A stretch of 64,000 nucleotides of DNA, from the NCBI GenBank assembly GCA_019635485.1, contig JAHBZL010000024.1:1-64000 (forward strand), given 5' to 3'. Under the pieces are notes generated by a model. That model saw only the letters and a program-made list of their open reading frames with translations. It did no database searches and had not been told where the DNA came from. The first letter of the stretch is position 1. The number at the start of each line of letters is the position of its first letter. The translations under genes and the position numbers were made by a program. Origin of the DNA: Piscinibacter sp. GTDB lineage: Bacteria > Pseudomonadota > Gammaproteobacteria > Burkholderiales > Burkholderiaceae_C. Below are positions 1 through 8,925 of this stretch, in pieces.

Positions 1-2
1 CG

Positions 3-1016
3 CCGGCGGACCCCGCGCTCGTCGCGCTGCTCGACCGCGGCGAAGCGGCACTGCGGGCCGGCGACGGCGCGGCCGCGCAGCGCGCCTACGAGCAGGCGGT
101 GGCGCTGCGCCATGCGACCGACGTCGAACTCGGCTGGCTGCGCGCCCAGCTGCAGTCGGGCGAATACCGTCGTGCGCTGGCCTTCGCGGCCCATGTGGCT
201 GGCGCGCACCGCGACGCCGCGCCCGGCGCCGCTCTGTACGCGTGGCTGCTGGAGCGCGGTGCGCAATCGGCCATCGCGCGTACGCAGCTCGCCGCCGCGC
301 AGCGGCGCTGGCCCGACGATCCCGCGCTGCAGTGGATGGCCCGGCGGCTCGGCGCGCCCGGTTCCGCCCAGGCGGACGAGCCGGCGCCGCCGCTTCGACT
401 CGGCCCCTACCCCTCCGGCGACACGGTGCCGCGCGGCGCGCGCACCGTGGCCAGCGCGCTGCGCATCGACGACCGGCATGCGCTGCTGCCGCTGGCCTCG
501 CTCGCCGGCGCGAGCGAGGGGTGGCTGCGCGACGGCCTCGGCCGCGCACGCGCCGCGGTGGTCGAGCGCCGCGAAGAGACGCTCGGCATCGCTGTGCTGC
601 GCGTCCAGACGCCCTGGGAGGCCGTCGGCGCGCTGCAACTCGCGCCGCGCGACGCCTTTGCCGGCAGCCCGGCGTTCGCGCTGGGTTACGAGGCTGGCCC
701 CGACATGCCACTCTGGCCCGCGATGAGCGCCGGCCTGCTCGGCCGCCCGCTGCCCGGAGGCTCGCTGCAACGCCTCGGTGTCGAACTCGCCGCCAGCGCC
801 GGCGGGCCCGTGTTCGACCACGCTGCACGCCTGGTGGGCATGACCCTGCCGACCGGCAGCGATGCCCGCGCCGTGCACCTGCTGCCGCTGTCGGCGCTGC
901 GCGAACTGCTGCCTTCCGAGACTCCTGCTGCGGCCGCGGAAGTGGCCCGCGTCGCACCCGACGCGGTCTACGAGGCCGCGCTCGGCGTCACGCTGCAGTT
1001 CGTCGTCCTCCCCTGA
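3..1016 (+). CDS. TPR / trypsin-like fold protein, 5' truncated, probable pseudoprotease
   Basis: The reading frame is open from the window edge, so the true start lies upstream; 337 residues are visible. The first ~110 residues are Ala/Arg-rich helices of TPR type. The C-terminal half resembles a trypsin-like (S1C) domain. Near the end is ASAGGPVFD, where an active protease would read GNSGGPVFD, so the nucleophile Ser is Ala. The stretch matching the Asp strand reads LGIAVLRV rather than DLAVLRV, and I see no TNxHV histidine motif. It is therefore likely a non-catalytic scaffold. The fold assignment rests on the GGPVFD...LVGM signature only and could be wrong. Confidence 0.6.
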   Translation, partial: PADPALVALLDRGEAALRAGDGAAAQRAYEQAVALRHATDVELGWLRAQLQSGEYRRALAFAAHVAGAHRDAAPGAALYAWLLERGAQSAIARTQLAAAQRRWPDDPALQWMARRLGAPGSAQADEPAPPLRLGPYPSGDTVPRGARTVASALRIDDRHALLPLASLAGASEGWLRDGLGRARAAVVERREETLGIAVLRVQTPWEAVGALQLAPRDAFAGSPAFALGYEAGPDMPLWPAMSAGLLGRPLPGGSLQRLGVELAASAGGPVFDHAARLVGMTLPTGSDARAVHLLPLSALRELLPSETPAAAAEVARVAPDAVYEAALGVTLQFVVLP

Positions 1017-1129
1017 GACCGCGCGGGCCACGGCCCGCACGCCTGCCATCGAACCTTCGCGGTCGTGTCACGCGACCATCATCGCCACTGCCTAGGCTGG
1101 CGCGAACCTTCCACCACCGAGGATCGCGC

Positions 1130-2761
1130 ATGACCCATCGTTCCGACCCGTCCCGCCGCCGCTTCCTGCAGACCGGCACGGCCGCACTCGGCGTCGCCGC
1201 CCTGCCCCGCTGGGCCGCCGCTCAGGGCGCCCCCGGATTGATCACATCGGCCACCGAACTCCCGGTGGCCGCGCAGGGCCTTGCATTCGGCGACCCGGCG
1301 GACGGCGCGGTGCTGGTCTGGAGCCGCAGCGACCGGCCGGCACGCATGATCGTCGAGTGGAGCCTGGACGAGCAGTTTCGCAAGGTGCAGCGCCTCGTCG
1401 GCCCCTACGCGCTGCCCGAGGCCGACTACACCGTGCGGCAGGACATCGCCGGCCTGCCCGGCGACCGCGAGGTGTTCGTGCGCGTCAGCTTCCAGTCGCT
1501 GGACAACGCCCGTGCGATCGGCGCGCCGGTGCTCGGCCGTTTCGTGACGCCGGACTTCGACGGGCCGGACGAACATGGCCATCGCCGCCATTCGCGCGAC
1601 CTGCGCTTCCAGTGGGGCGGGGACACCGCGGGCCAGGGTTGGGGCATCAACCCGTCGTTCGGCGGCATGAAGATCTACGAGGCGATGCGCCGGCGCCAGC
1701 CGCGCTTCTTCATCCACAGCGGCGACACGATCTACGCCGACGGACCGATCCCGTCCAGCGTCACGGCGGAAGGCGGCCGGCTGTGGACCAACCTGGTCAC
1801 GCCCGAGGTCAGCAAGGTCGCCGAGACGCTCGACGAGTTCCGCGGCCGCTACCGCTACAACCTGATGGACGAGAACCTGCGCCGCTTCCAGGCCGAGGTG
1901 CCGCAGATCTGGCAGTGGGACGACCACGAGGTGACGAACAACTGGTCCGACGCGAAGGACCTGTCGGCCGATGCGCGCTACACCGAGAAGAACGTGCCGC
2001 TGCTGACCGCACGCGGCACCCGCGCCTTCCTCGACTACGCGCCGCTGCGCCCGTTCGACGCGCGCGAATCGCAGCGCGTCTACCGGCGCTTCTCGTACGG
2101 CCCGCTGCTGGACGTGTTCGTGCTCGACATGCGCTCCTACCGCGGTCCCAACACCGACAACCTGCAGGCCGCGCCCGGGCCGGACACGGCCTTCCTCGGC
2201 CGCGCGCAGCTCGAGTGGCTCAAGCAGGGCCTGGACCGCTCGCGCGCGGTGTGGAAGGTGATCGCGGCCGACATGCCGATCGGATTGAACGTCGGCGACG
2301 GTCGGACCCCGGCAGGCGCGGCGCGCTGGGAGGCCATCGCCAACGGCCAGCCGGGCGCACCGCTCGGGCGCGAGCTCGAGATCGCCGAACTGCTCCAGTT
2401 CATCAAGCGGCGCCGCGTGCGCAACACCGTCTGGCTGACGGCCGACGTGCACTACTGCGCCGCGCACTACTACGACCCGGACCGCGCGGCGTTCGGCGAC
2501 TTCGACGGCTTCTGGGAGTTCGTCTCCGGCCCGCTCAACGCCGGCAGCTTCGGCCCCAACACGCTGGACGGCACCTTCGGCCCGCAGGTCGTGTTCCAGA
2601 AGGCGCCGCCGGCCGGCCAGGCCAACCTGTCGCCCTACGCGGGGCTGCAGTTCTTCGGCGAGGTCAACATCGACGCACGCAGCGCCGACCTCACGGTCGA
2701 TCTGCGCGACATCGACGGCAGCTCGGTGTTCAGCAGGACGCTGCGGCCCCGCGGCGGCTGA
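1130..2761 (+). CDS. phoD: PhoD-family alkaline phosphatase/phosphodiesterase, Tat-exported
   Basis: 543 residues. The N-terminus carries a twin-arginine signal (SRRRFLQTG) followed by a hydrophobic stretch ending near AAAQG, so the enzyme should fold in the cytoplasm and be exported to the periplasm. A PhoD-type N-terminal beta domain (about residues 40-145) precedes the metallophosphatase domain. Metal-binding motifs are visible: HSGDTIYADG, WDDHEVTNNW and ADVHYCAAH. Family members release phosphate from phosphodiesters and phospholipid headgroups using Ca/Fe; the substrate here is not shown. The ATG at 1130 follows a GAGGATCG ribosome site. A monocistronic unit is likely, since the convergent ssrA gene ends just downstream. 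Confidence 0.88.
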   Translation: MTHRSDPSRRRFLQTGTAALGVAALPRWAAAQGAPGLITSATELPVAAQGLAFGDPADGAVLVWSRSDRPARMIVEWSLDEQFRKVQRLVGPYALPEADYTVRQDIAGLPGDREVFVRVSFQSLDNARAIGAPVLGRFVTPDFDGPDEHGHRRHSRDLRFQWGGDTAGQGWGINPSFGGMKIYEAMRRRQPRFFIHSGDTIYADGPIPSSVTAEGGRLWTNLVTPEVSKVAETLDEFRGRYRYNLMDENLRRFQAEVPQIWQWDDHEVTNNWSDAKDLSADARYTEKNVPLLTARGTRAFLDYAPLRPFDARESQRVYRRFSYGPLLDVFVLDMRSYRGPNTDNLQAAPGPDTAFLGRAQLEWLKQGLDRSRAVWKVIAADMPIGLNVGDGRTPAGAARWEAIANGQPGAPLGRELEIAELLQFIKRRRVRNTVWLTADVHYCAAHYYDPDRAAFGDFDGFWEFVSGPLNAGSFGPNTLDGTFGPQVVFQKAPPAGQANLSPYAGLQFFGEVNIDARSADLTVDLRDIDGSSVFSRTLRPRGG

Positions 2762-2770
2762 TCCGGGCGC

Positions 2771-2813
2771 ACAAAGAAAGAAGGGGCGCCAGCGTCGTTC
2801 GACGCGGCGCCCC
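2771..2813 (-). terminator. Rho-independent terminator of ssrA
   Basis: On the minus strand, downstream of the tmRNA CCA end, an 8-bp GC stem (2783-2790 with 2806-2813) continues into a 6-bp inner stem (2792-2797 with 2800-2805) capped by TT. It is followed by a T-rich tract, TTCTTTCTTTGT, at 2782-2771. Spacing and polarity fit termination of ssrA. It could also serve the converging phoD transcript. Confidence 0.8.
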
Positions 2814-2824
2814 TGCGGGCGGTC

Positions 2825-3195
2825 TGGTGGAGCTGGGGGGGATCGAACCCCCGTCCGCAAGCCATCGTCAGGCAGATCTACATGCTTAGCTGGCTGATTT
2901 GGTTTTAATGGTGCCGGCCGCGCAGCAGCACGCTGCCGTCACCACGAGTCACTTGATTTGATCCTGTGCCGAGTGACCCGGCTCAGGACGATCCCATGTG
3001 AATGACCTCGCAGTCCTCCGGTTTCCCGTCAGACCCAGCCCATGGGCCAACTGTTGCGAGGCTCACCGGTGTTAAGCGGCGAGAGCGTACGAAGAGTCGT
3101 TCGCAGTTACTTTGATCCAGTGGATTTACGAGCGAACTGGTGCTCGGCATGCACTGATCCCAACTCCGCACCCACGTCGAAGCCAGGTCAGCCCC
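2825..3195 (-). ncRNA. ssrA: Transfer-messenger RNA (tmRNA), one-piece
   Basis: The 371-nt gene starts GGGGCTGACCTGG on the minus strand and ends with a T-arm (GGGTTCGATCCC-like) and an acceptor stem finishing in CCA at 2825-2827. It rescues stalled ribosomes by acting as an alanyl-tRNA and then as a short message. The tag frame (3104-3072, minus) reads GCG AAC GAC TCT TCG TAC GCT CTC GCC GCT TAA, encoding ANDSSYALAA after the charged Ala. The AND...ALAA ends match the proteobacterial tag pattern; the central SSY differs from the ER(F/Y)-type centres I recall in relatives. A strong terminator follows. Confidence 0.95.
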
Positions 3196-3207
3196 AGAAC
3201 CCGTAGT

Positions 3208-3867
3208 TTAGGCCGTCGGGAGCAGCTTCAAGAGCTCGGCCGGCCACTGGATCACGTGATCGGCCCCCCAGTCGTCGATGGACTCGCCATCGCCCAGGTA
3301 ACCCCAGGCCGCGGCGACCGTGGCCATGCCCGCGGCACGCCCGGCCTGGACGTCCCGCAGATCGTCGCCGACATAGACGCAGTCGCCGGGCGCCAGCGCC
3401 AGCTGCCGCGCGGCTTCCAGCAGGGGCGCCGGGTGCGGCTTGGCGTGCGGCGTGGTGTCGCCGCAGACCAGCGCCGCGGCCGGCAGGCCGAGCGACCGGA
3501 CGATCGGCTCGGCATAACGCGCAACCTTGTTGGTCACGATGCCCCAGGGCAGGCGGCGCGCCTGCAGCGCCTCCAGCACCGGCGTCATCGACTCGAAGAC
3601 GCGCGTCTCGCGAGTCATGCGGGCCTCGTAGCGCTCCAGGAATTCGGCCCTCAGTGCCTCGAAATCCGGCTGCCCGGGCGCCACCTGCAGCGCGCGACCG
3701 ACCATGCCGCGGGCGCCGGCACCGACCATCGGGCGAAAATGATCCAGCGGCAGGAGCGGCAGGCCGCGCGCGGCGCGCATGTCGTTGCCGGCGCCGGCCA
3801 GATCCGGCGCGCTGTCGATCAAGGTGCCGTCCAGGTCGAAGAGCACCGCCTTGACGGGCGCCCTCAT
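3208..3867 (-). CDS. gph: Phosphoglycolate phosphatase (HAD family)
   Basis: 219 residues. HAD motif [12 protein letters not shown], is near residue 9 and carries the nucleophile and acid/base Asp. Motif II is GIVTNK, with the motif III Lys in HAKPHP, and motif IV is YVGDDLRD. The enzyme removes phosphate from 2-phosphoglycolate formed during DNA repair or oxygenase side reactions. The start codon overlaps the ubiG stop (ATGA), so the two genes are translationally coupled, as is common in Burkholderiales. Substrate assignment rests on family and context; related HAD phosphatases look alike. Confidence 0.88.
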   Translation of the reverse strand: MRAPVKAVLFDLDGTLIDSAPDLAGAGNDMRAARGLPLLPLDHFRPMVGAGARGMVGRALQVAPGQPDFEALRAEFLERYEARMTRETRVFESMTPVLEALQARRLPWGIVTNKVARYAEPIVRSLGLPAAALVCGDTTPHAKPHPAPLLEAARQLALAPGDCVYVGDDLRDVQAGRAAGMATVAAAWGYLGDGESIDDWGADHVIQWPAELLKLLPTA

Positions 3868-4574
3868 GCGGCGCGGCGGCAGGCGATCATGTAGTTGACG
3901 CTGGTGTCCGTGCCGAGCCCGTAGCGCTTGCTCAGCGGGTTGTACGTGAGCCCGCGCGAGGCCACCGGGTCGAGACCGGCGGCGCGGCCCCAGCGGGCGA
4001 GTTCGCTCGGGCGGATGAAGCGGGCGTACTCGTGCGTGCCCCGCGGCAGCAGGCCGAGCACGTACTCCGCGCCGACGATGGCGAACAGGAACGCCTTCGG
4101 ATTGCGGCTGATGGTCGAGAAGAACACCCAGCCGCCGGGCTTCACGAGCGTCGCGCAGGCCTGCACGGTCGATGCCGGGTCCGGCACATGCTCGAGCATC
4201 TCCATGCAGGTCACGACGTCGAAGGCCCCCGGCTGCTCGGCGGCCAGCGCCTCGGCGGCGATCTCGCGGTACTCGACCGAGGTCGTTCCCGCCTCCAGCG
4301 CGTGCAGCTGCGCCACCTTCAGCGGCTTGGTCGCGAGGTCGATGCCCAGCACGTTCGCGCCGCGCCGCGCCATCGCGTCGGCCAGGATGCCGCCGCCGCA
4401 GCCGACGTCGACGACGCGCTGGCCGGCCAGCGGCACGAAGCCGGCGATCCAGTCCAGGCGCAGCGGGTTGATCTGGTGCAGCGGGCGGAACTCGCTCTCG
4501 GGGTCCCACCAGCGGTGGGCCAGTTCGCTGAACTTGGCGAGTTCCTGCGGGTCGACGTTGAGGCTGGCGTCCAT
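3864..4574 (-). CDS. ubiG: Ubiquinone biosynthesis O-methyltransferase
   Basis: 236 residues, close to the normal UbiG length. It carries the SAM-binding motif [11 protein letters not shown] near residue 57, the family N-terminus [18 protein letters not shown], and [10 protein letters not shown]. UbiG performs both O-methylations of the ubiquinone ring, using 2-polyprenyl-6-hydroxyphenol-type and demethylubiquinol intermediates at the membrane surface. It lies upstream of gph with a 4-base overlap and downstream of the ompA terminator, so it probably has its own promoter or depends on readthrough. Confidence 0.95.
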   Translation of the reverse strand: MDASLNVDPQELAKFSELAHRWWDPESEFRPLHQINPLRLDWIAGFVPLAGQRVVDVGCGGGILADAMARRGANVLGIDLATKPLKVAQLHALEAGTTSVEYREIAAEALAAEQPGAFDVVTCMEMLEHVPDPASTVQACATLVKPGGWVFFSTISRNPKAFLFAIVGAEYVLGLLPRGTHEYARFIRPSELARWGRAAGLDPVASRGLTYNPLSKRYGLGTDTSVNYMIACRRAA

Positions 4575-4602
4575 GCGGCTATCGTAGGCGAAGCCGGAAA
4601 GA

Positions 4603-4628
4603 AGAAACCCCGCCGGGGCGGGGTTTCT
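4603..4628 (-). terminator. Rho-independent terminator of ompA
   Basis: A perfect 12-bp inverted repeat (4603-4614 with 4617-4628, GG at the tip) follows the ompA stop on the minus strand. It is followed by a T-rich run (TTCTTTCC). It separates ompA from ubiG. Confidence 0.85.
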
Positions 4629-4647
4629 GTCCGTGCTGCCGATCGGC

Positions 4648-5322
4648 TCAGCGGCGGGTGCGGGTACCGACGACCTCGATCTCGACGCGGCGGTTCTTCG
4701 CCTTGCCTTCCTTGGTCTTATTGTCGGCGACCGGCTGCTTCTCGCCCTTGCCTTCCGTGTAGACGCGGTTCTTCTCGACGCCCTTGCTGGTCAGGTAGTC
4801 CTTGACCGACTCGGCGCGGCGCACCGACAGCTTCTGGTTGTAGGCGTCGGAGCCGTCGCTGTCGGTGTGGCCGACGGCGATGATGACTTCGAGGTTGATG
4901 CCGGCCATCTTGCTGACCAGGTCATCCAGCTTGGCCTTGCCCTCGGGCTTCAGCACGGCCTTGTCGGTGTCGAAGAACGCGTCCGCGGCGAACGTGACCT
5001 TCTCGCTCGTCGGGGCGGCCGGGGCGGGCGCGGGACGCGGCGCGGGCGCGGGGGCCGGGGCTGCCGGGGCAGGCGCGGGGGCCGGGGCGGGCGCGGGGGC
5101 CGGAGCGGGCGGCGGGGCCTTCTTCAGCGCGCCGTCGCACTCTTCCTTGGCGGTGGCCGGGGTCCAGTTGGCATCGCGCCAGCACAGTTCGTTGGTGCCG
5201 TTCTTCCAGGTGATACCGGTGCTGTTGACCCAGTTGTCGACCGTTTGCGCGAAGGCGCCGGAAGCGGAGGCGGCAAGCGCGGCGGTTGCGAAGAGCGACG
5301 CCACCTTGTTCAGTTTCTTCAT
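4648..5322 (-). CDS. ompA: OmpA-family outer-membrane/peptidoglycan-binding protein
   Basis: 224 residues. A Sec signal peptide ([11 protein letters not shown]...SGAFAQ) is followed by a short Trp-containing domain ([23 protein letters not shown]), then an Ala-Pro linker (about residues 75-110) and a C-terminal OmpA/MotB-like domain. That domain shows the peptidoglycan-binding pattern ([44 protein letters not shown]). It likely tethers the outer membrane to the cell wall. There is no obvious eight-strand barrel, so it is the short Burkholderiales type. Start chosen at MKKLN, preceded by the strong site GAGAGGAGAATC. Low-complexity DNA encodes the linker and may vary in length. Confidence 0.9.
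   Translation of the reverse strand: MKKLNKVASLFATAALAASASGAFAQTVDNWVNSTGITWKNGTNELCWRDANWTPATAKEECDGALKKAPPPAPAPAPAPAPAPAPAAPAPAPAPRPAPAPAAPTSEKVTFAADAFFDTDKAVLKPEGKAKLDDLVSKMAGINLEVIIAVGHTDSDGSDAYNQKLSVRRAESVKDYLTSKGVEKNRVYTEGKGEKQPVADNKTKEGKAKNRRVEIEVVGTRTRR
5020..5112. repeat. Low-complexity GC repeat encoding the OmpA Ala-Pro linker
   Basis: Short imperfect repeats of the type GCGGGGGCCGGGGC recur through this stretch and encode alternating Ala-Pro dipeptides on the minus strand. Such tracts slip easily during replication and are prone to assembly error. Confidence 0.7.
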
Positions 5323-5523
5323 GATTCTCCTCTCGAGGGAATTGAGCAGTTGGTCTGCAAAGAACATCCGGTTGGACCCGGAAGGTGCTGGTGAACCCCG
5401 TGTCCGCGGGTGCCGACCACCGACGGAGGATTGTGCCATAGGGTCTTTCCGTGACTTGATTTTGGCGTCGGCCCTGGGGCACGCCCGGCTCGCTGTTGCT
5501 CTCGTGCGACAGGACGGCGCAAT

Positions 5524-5529
5524 TACAAT
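5524..5529 (+). promoter_or_regulatory. Candidate -10 box for gyrA
   Basis: TACAAT matches the sigma-70 -10 consensus at 5 of 6 positions and lies 73 bases before the gyrA ATG, in the ompA-gyrA divergent region (5323-5602, otherwise featureless). No convincing -35 hexamer is seen at 16-18 bases, so this is tentative. Confidence 0.4.
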
Positions 5530-5602
5530 CTCGTGTTCCCCGCAGCGCGCCGCGCTCCTGTAACGCCGCTGCCGCATCCACGAGCCCAGCCTCGAGCGCC
5601 GC

Positions 5603-8218
5603 ATGACCCAGTTCGCCAAGGAAACCCTGCCCGTCAGCCTCGAAGAGGAGATGCGGCGCTCGTACCTCGACTACGCGATGAGCGTGATCGTCGGGCGGGC
5701 CCTGCCCGACGCGCGCGACGGCCTGAAGCCGGTGCACCGGCGCGTGCTGTTCGGCATGCACGAGCAGAACAACGACTGGAACCGGCCCTTCAAGAAGAGC
5801 GCGCGCATCGTCGGCGACGTGATGGGCAAGTACCACCCGCACGGCGACCAGTCGATCTACGACACCATCGTGCGCATGGCGCAGCCCTTCTCGCTGCGGC
5901 ACCTGCTGGTGGACGGCCAGGGCAACTTCGGCTCGGTCGACGGCGACAACGCCGCGGCGATGCGCTACACCGAGATCCGGCTGGCCAAGATCGCGCACGA
6001 GATGCTGGCCGACCTGGACAAGGAAACGGTCGACTTCGCGCCGAACTACGACGGCTCCGAGAAGGAACCGGTGGTGCTGCCGACGCGGCTGCCGAACCTG
6101 CTGGTGAACGGCTCGGCCGGCATCGCGGTGGGCATGGCCACCAACATCCCGCCTCACAACCTGAACGAGGTCGTCGACGCCTGCCACCACCTGCTGAAGA
6201 ACCCCGGCGCCTCGATCGAGGAGCTGATGGAGATCATCCCGGCGCCGGACTTCCCGACCGCCGGGATCATCTACGGCCTGTCGGGCGTGCGCGAGGGCTA
6301 CCGCACCGGTCGCGGCAAGGTCGTGATGCGGGCCAAGTGCCATTTCGAGGACATCGACCGCGGGCAGCGCCAGGCGATCATCGTCGACGAGATCCCGTAC
6401 CAGGTGAACAAGAAGAACCTGCTCGAGCGCATCGCCGAGCTGGTGCACGAGAAGAAGCTGGAGGGCATCAGCCACATCCAGGACGAGTCCGACAAGTCGG
6501 GCATGCGCGTCGTCATCGAGCTCAAGCGCGGCGAAGTGCCCGAGGTGGTGCTGAACAACCTGTACAAGCAGACCCAGCTGCAGGACAGCTTCGGCATCAA
6601 CATGGTCGCGCTGGTCGACAACCAGCCCAAGCTGTGCAACCTGAAGGACCTGATCGAGATCTTCCTCGAGCACCGCCGCGAGGTGGTGACGCGGCGCACG
6701 GTCTTCGAACTGCGCAAGGCGCGCGAGCGCGGCCACGTGCTGGAGGGCCTGGCGGTGGCGCTGGCGAACATCGACGAGTTCATCGAGACGATCAAGAACT
6801 CGCCCACGCCGCCGGTGGCCAAGGCGGCGCTGATGGCCAAGAGCTGGGATTCGTCCCTGGTGCGCGAGATGCTCGCCCGCGTCGAGGGCAACCCGGACGC
6901 CTACCGGCCCGAAGGTCTGCCGCGCCACTACGGCCTGCAGCCGGAGGGCCTGTACCGCCTGTCCGACGACCAGGCCGGCGAGATCCTGCAGATGCGCCTG
7001 CAGCGCCTGACCGGCCTGGAGCAGGACAAGATCATCGGCGAGTACAAGGAGGTGATGGCGCAGATCACCGACCTGCTGGACATCCTCGCCAAGCCGGCCC
7101 GCGTGACCGCGATCATCAGCGAGGAGCTGACCGCGCTGAAGCAGGAGTTCGGCCAGACTAAGCTCGGCGCGCGGCGCAGCGTGATCGAGCACAACGTGCA
7201 GGACCTCGCCACCGAGGACCTGATCGCGCCCACCGACATGGTGGTCACGCTCTCGCACACCGGCTACATCAAGAGCCAGCCGCTCGGCGAGTACCGCGCC
7301 CAGCGGCGCGGCGGGCGCGGCAAGCAGGCGACGCAGACCAAGGACGACGACTGGATCGACCAGCTGTTCATCGCCAACACGCACGACTACATCCTGTGCT
7401 TCACCAACCATGGCCGCGTCTACTGGCTGAAGGTCTGGGAGGTCCCGCAGGGCTCGCGCACCTCGCGCGGCAAGCCGATCGTCAACATGTTCCCGCTGCA
7501 GAGCGGCGAGAAGGTGAACGTCGTGCTGCCGCTGAACGACGGCTTCCGCAGCTTCCCGGCGGACCACTACGTGTTCATGGCGACGGCGCAGGGCACGGTC
7601 AAGAAGACCCAGCTGCCCGAGTTCAGCAACCCGCGCAAGGCCGGCATCATCGCCGTCGACCTGGACGAGGGCGACTTCCTGATCGGCGCGGCGCTGACCG
7701 ACGGCAAGCACGACGTGATGCTGTTCTCCGACGGCGGCAAGGCGGTGCGTTTCGACGAGGAGGACGTGCGCCCGATGGGCCGCAACGCGCGCGGCGTGCG
7801 CGGCATGATGCTCGAGCCGGGGCAGAGCGTGATCGCCATGCTGGTGGCCGAGGACGAGACGCAGAGCGTGCTGACGGCCACCGAGAACGGTTACGGCAAG
7901 CGCACCTCGATCGTCGAGTACACCCGCCACGGCCGCGGCACCAAGGGCATGATCGCGATCCAGCAGAGCGAGCGCAACGGCCGCGTCGTCGCGGCGACCC
8001 TGGTACGGCCGGACGACGAAATCATGCTGATCACCGACAAGGGCGTGCTGGTGCGCACCCGCGTCGCCGAGATCCGCGAGCTCGGCCGGGCAACCCAGGG
8101 CGTCACGCTGATCGCGCTGGACGCCGGCGCCAAGCTGATCGGCCTGCAGCGCATCGTCGAGAACGACGCCAACGGCGATGCCAACGGCGACGAGCCGCCG
8201 GGCGAGGAGAACCCCTGA
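5603..8218 (+). CDS. gyrA: DNA gyrase subunit A
   Basis: 871 residues, typical length. The subunit cuts and rejoins DNA in the GyrA2GyrB2 complex that adds negative supercoils. The N-terminal breakage-reunion domain has the catalytic Tyr at residue 122 ([10 protein letters not shown]). The C-terminal part carries beta-pinwheel repeats and a GyrA-box-like segment, RRGGRGKQ (about residue 565). In the quinolone-resistance region the sequence is HGDQSIYD: residue 83 is Gln and 84 Ser, where Escherichia coli has Ser83 and Ala84; Asp87 is kept. Start [10 protein letters not shown] aligns with the family. The stop overlaps the next start (TGATG). Confidence 0.98.
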   Translation: MTQFAKETLPVSLEEEMRRSYLDYAMSVIVGRALPDARDGLKPVHRRVLFGMHEQNNDWNRPFKKSARIVGDVMGKYHPHGDQSIYDTIVRMAQPFSLRHLLVDGQGNFGSVDGDNAAAMRYTEIRLAKIAHEMLADLDKETVDFAPNYDGSEKEPVVLPTRLPNLLVNGSAGIAVGMATNIPPHNLNEVVDACHHLLKNPGASIEELMEIIPAPDFPTAGIIYGLSGVREGYRTGRGKVVMRAKCHFEDIDRGQRQAIIVDEIPYQVNKKNLLERIAELVHEKKLEGISHIQDESDKSGMRVVIELKRGEVPEVVLNNLYKQTQLQDSFGINMVALVDNQPKLCNLKDLIEIFLEHRREVVTRRTVFELRKARERGHVLEGLAVALANIDEFIETIKNSPTPPVAKAALMAKSWDSSLVREMLARVEGNPDAYRPEGLPRHYGLQPEGLYRLSDDQAGEILQMRLQRLTGLEQDKIIGEYKEVMAQITDLLDILAKPARVTAIISEELTALKQEFGQTKLGARRSVIEHNVQDLATEDLIAPTDMVVTLSHTGYIKSQPLGEYRAQRRGGRGKQATQTKDDDWIDQLFIANTHDYILCFTNHGRVYWLKVWEVPQGSRTSRGKPIVNMFPLQSGEKVNVVLPLNDGFRSFPADHYVFMATAQGTVKKTQLPEFSNPRKAGIIAVDLDEGDFLIGAALTDGKHDVMLFSDGGKAVRFDEEDVRPMGRNARGVRGMMLEPGQSVIAMLVAEDETQSVLTATENGYGKRTSIVEYTRHGRGTKGMIAIQQSERNGRVVAATLVRPDDEIMLITDKGVLVRTRVAEIRELGRATQGVTLIALDAGAKLIGLQRIVENDANGDANGDEPPGEENP

Positions 8219-8925
8219 TGCGCCTCATCCTGCTCGCGGCGCTGCTCGCCGGCGCCACGCTGGCGCACGCGCAGTCGAAGAAGGAACTCGTCGCCAAGCT
8301 GCTGCAGTTGCAGCAGCCCGGCATCGAGAACGCAGCCCGCGAACTGGCCACGCGCCCGGCCCTGCAGCTGCTGCAGGCGGCCGGCGCGGCGTTGCAGACG
8401 CAGGTGCCCGCCGATCGGCGGCAGGCCGCCGCACGGGCGCTGGAGGCCGAGGCGAAGCAGTACGTCGACGAGGCCGCGCCGCTGATGCGCGAGCAGGCGC
8501 TGCGGCTGGCGCCGACCGCCTACGGCGCCGGCCTGGAGGAGAAGTTCAGCGAGGACGAACTGCGCCAGCTGATCGCCTGGCATGAGTCGCCGGTGAGCCG
8601 CAAGTACCAGCAGGCGATGCCGGAGCTGCAGAACGCCTTCGCGCAGCAGCTGATCGCGGCCGTCGGTCCGCAGCTCGATCCGAAGATCCAGGCCCTGCAG
8701 CAGAAGATGCGCGCCACGCTGGCCGCGGCGGCCGGCGCGGTGCCGCACCGGCGGCAGTGCTGCCGCGCGGCCTGGCGCCGCGCGCGGCCTCGGGCGGGCA
8801 ACCGGCCACGAAGTGATGCGACAATTTGTTGCCCATGGCTGAATCGTCCTCGACGCCCCCTCCGGAACTGCTGGCGCTGCGCGCCCAGATCGACGGGCTC
8901 GACCGCGAACTGCTGGCGCTGCTGA
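8218..8925 (+). CDS. DUF2059 secreted protein, apparent 3' frameshift
   Basis: The signal peptide [19 protein letters not shown] is followed by a DUF2059-type helical domain (for example EKFSEDELRQLIAWHESPVSRKYQQ, kept here in pieces), so it is probably periplasmic. Function is unknown. The frame as read is 235 residues but turns Arg/Cys/Trp-rich after about residue 172 and overlaps pheA by 91 bases. In the frame one base earlier, a natural Ala/Pro tail (APAAVLPRGLAPRAASGG) runs to a TGA at 8814-8816, 18 bases before pheA. One missing base in the GC-rich run near 8720-8742 would explain this. The start overlaps the gyrA stop. Confidence 0.75.
   Translation: MRLILLAALLAGATLAHAQSKKELVAKLLQLQQPGIENAARELATRPALQLLQAAGAALQTQVPADRRQAAARALEAEAKQYVDEAAPLMREQALRLAPTAYGAGLEEKFSEDELRQLIAWHESPVSRKYQQAMPELQNAFAQQLIAAVGPQLDPKIQALQQKMRATLAAAAGAVPHRRQCCRAAWRRARPRAGNRPRSDATICCPWLNRPRRPLRNCWRCAPRSTGSTANCWRC

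Noticed and set aside
2825-2860. tRNA-like T-arm and CCA end
   Set aside because: It is the 3' part of tmRNA; the matching 5' end and tag frame were found 330 bases away.
4922-7930. 1002-codon minus-strand frame opposite gyrA
   Set aside because: Antisense to GyrA; no recognisable motif and His/Val/Arg bias.
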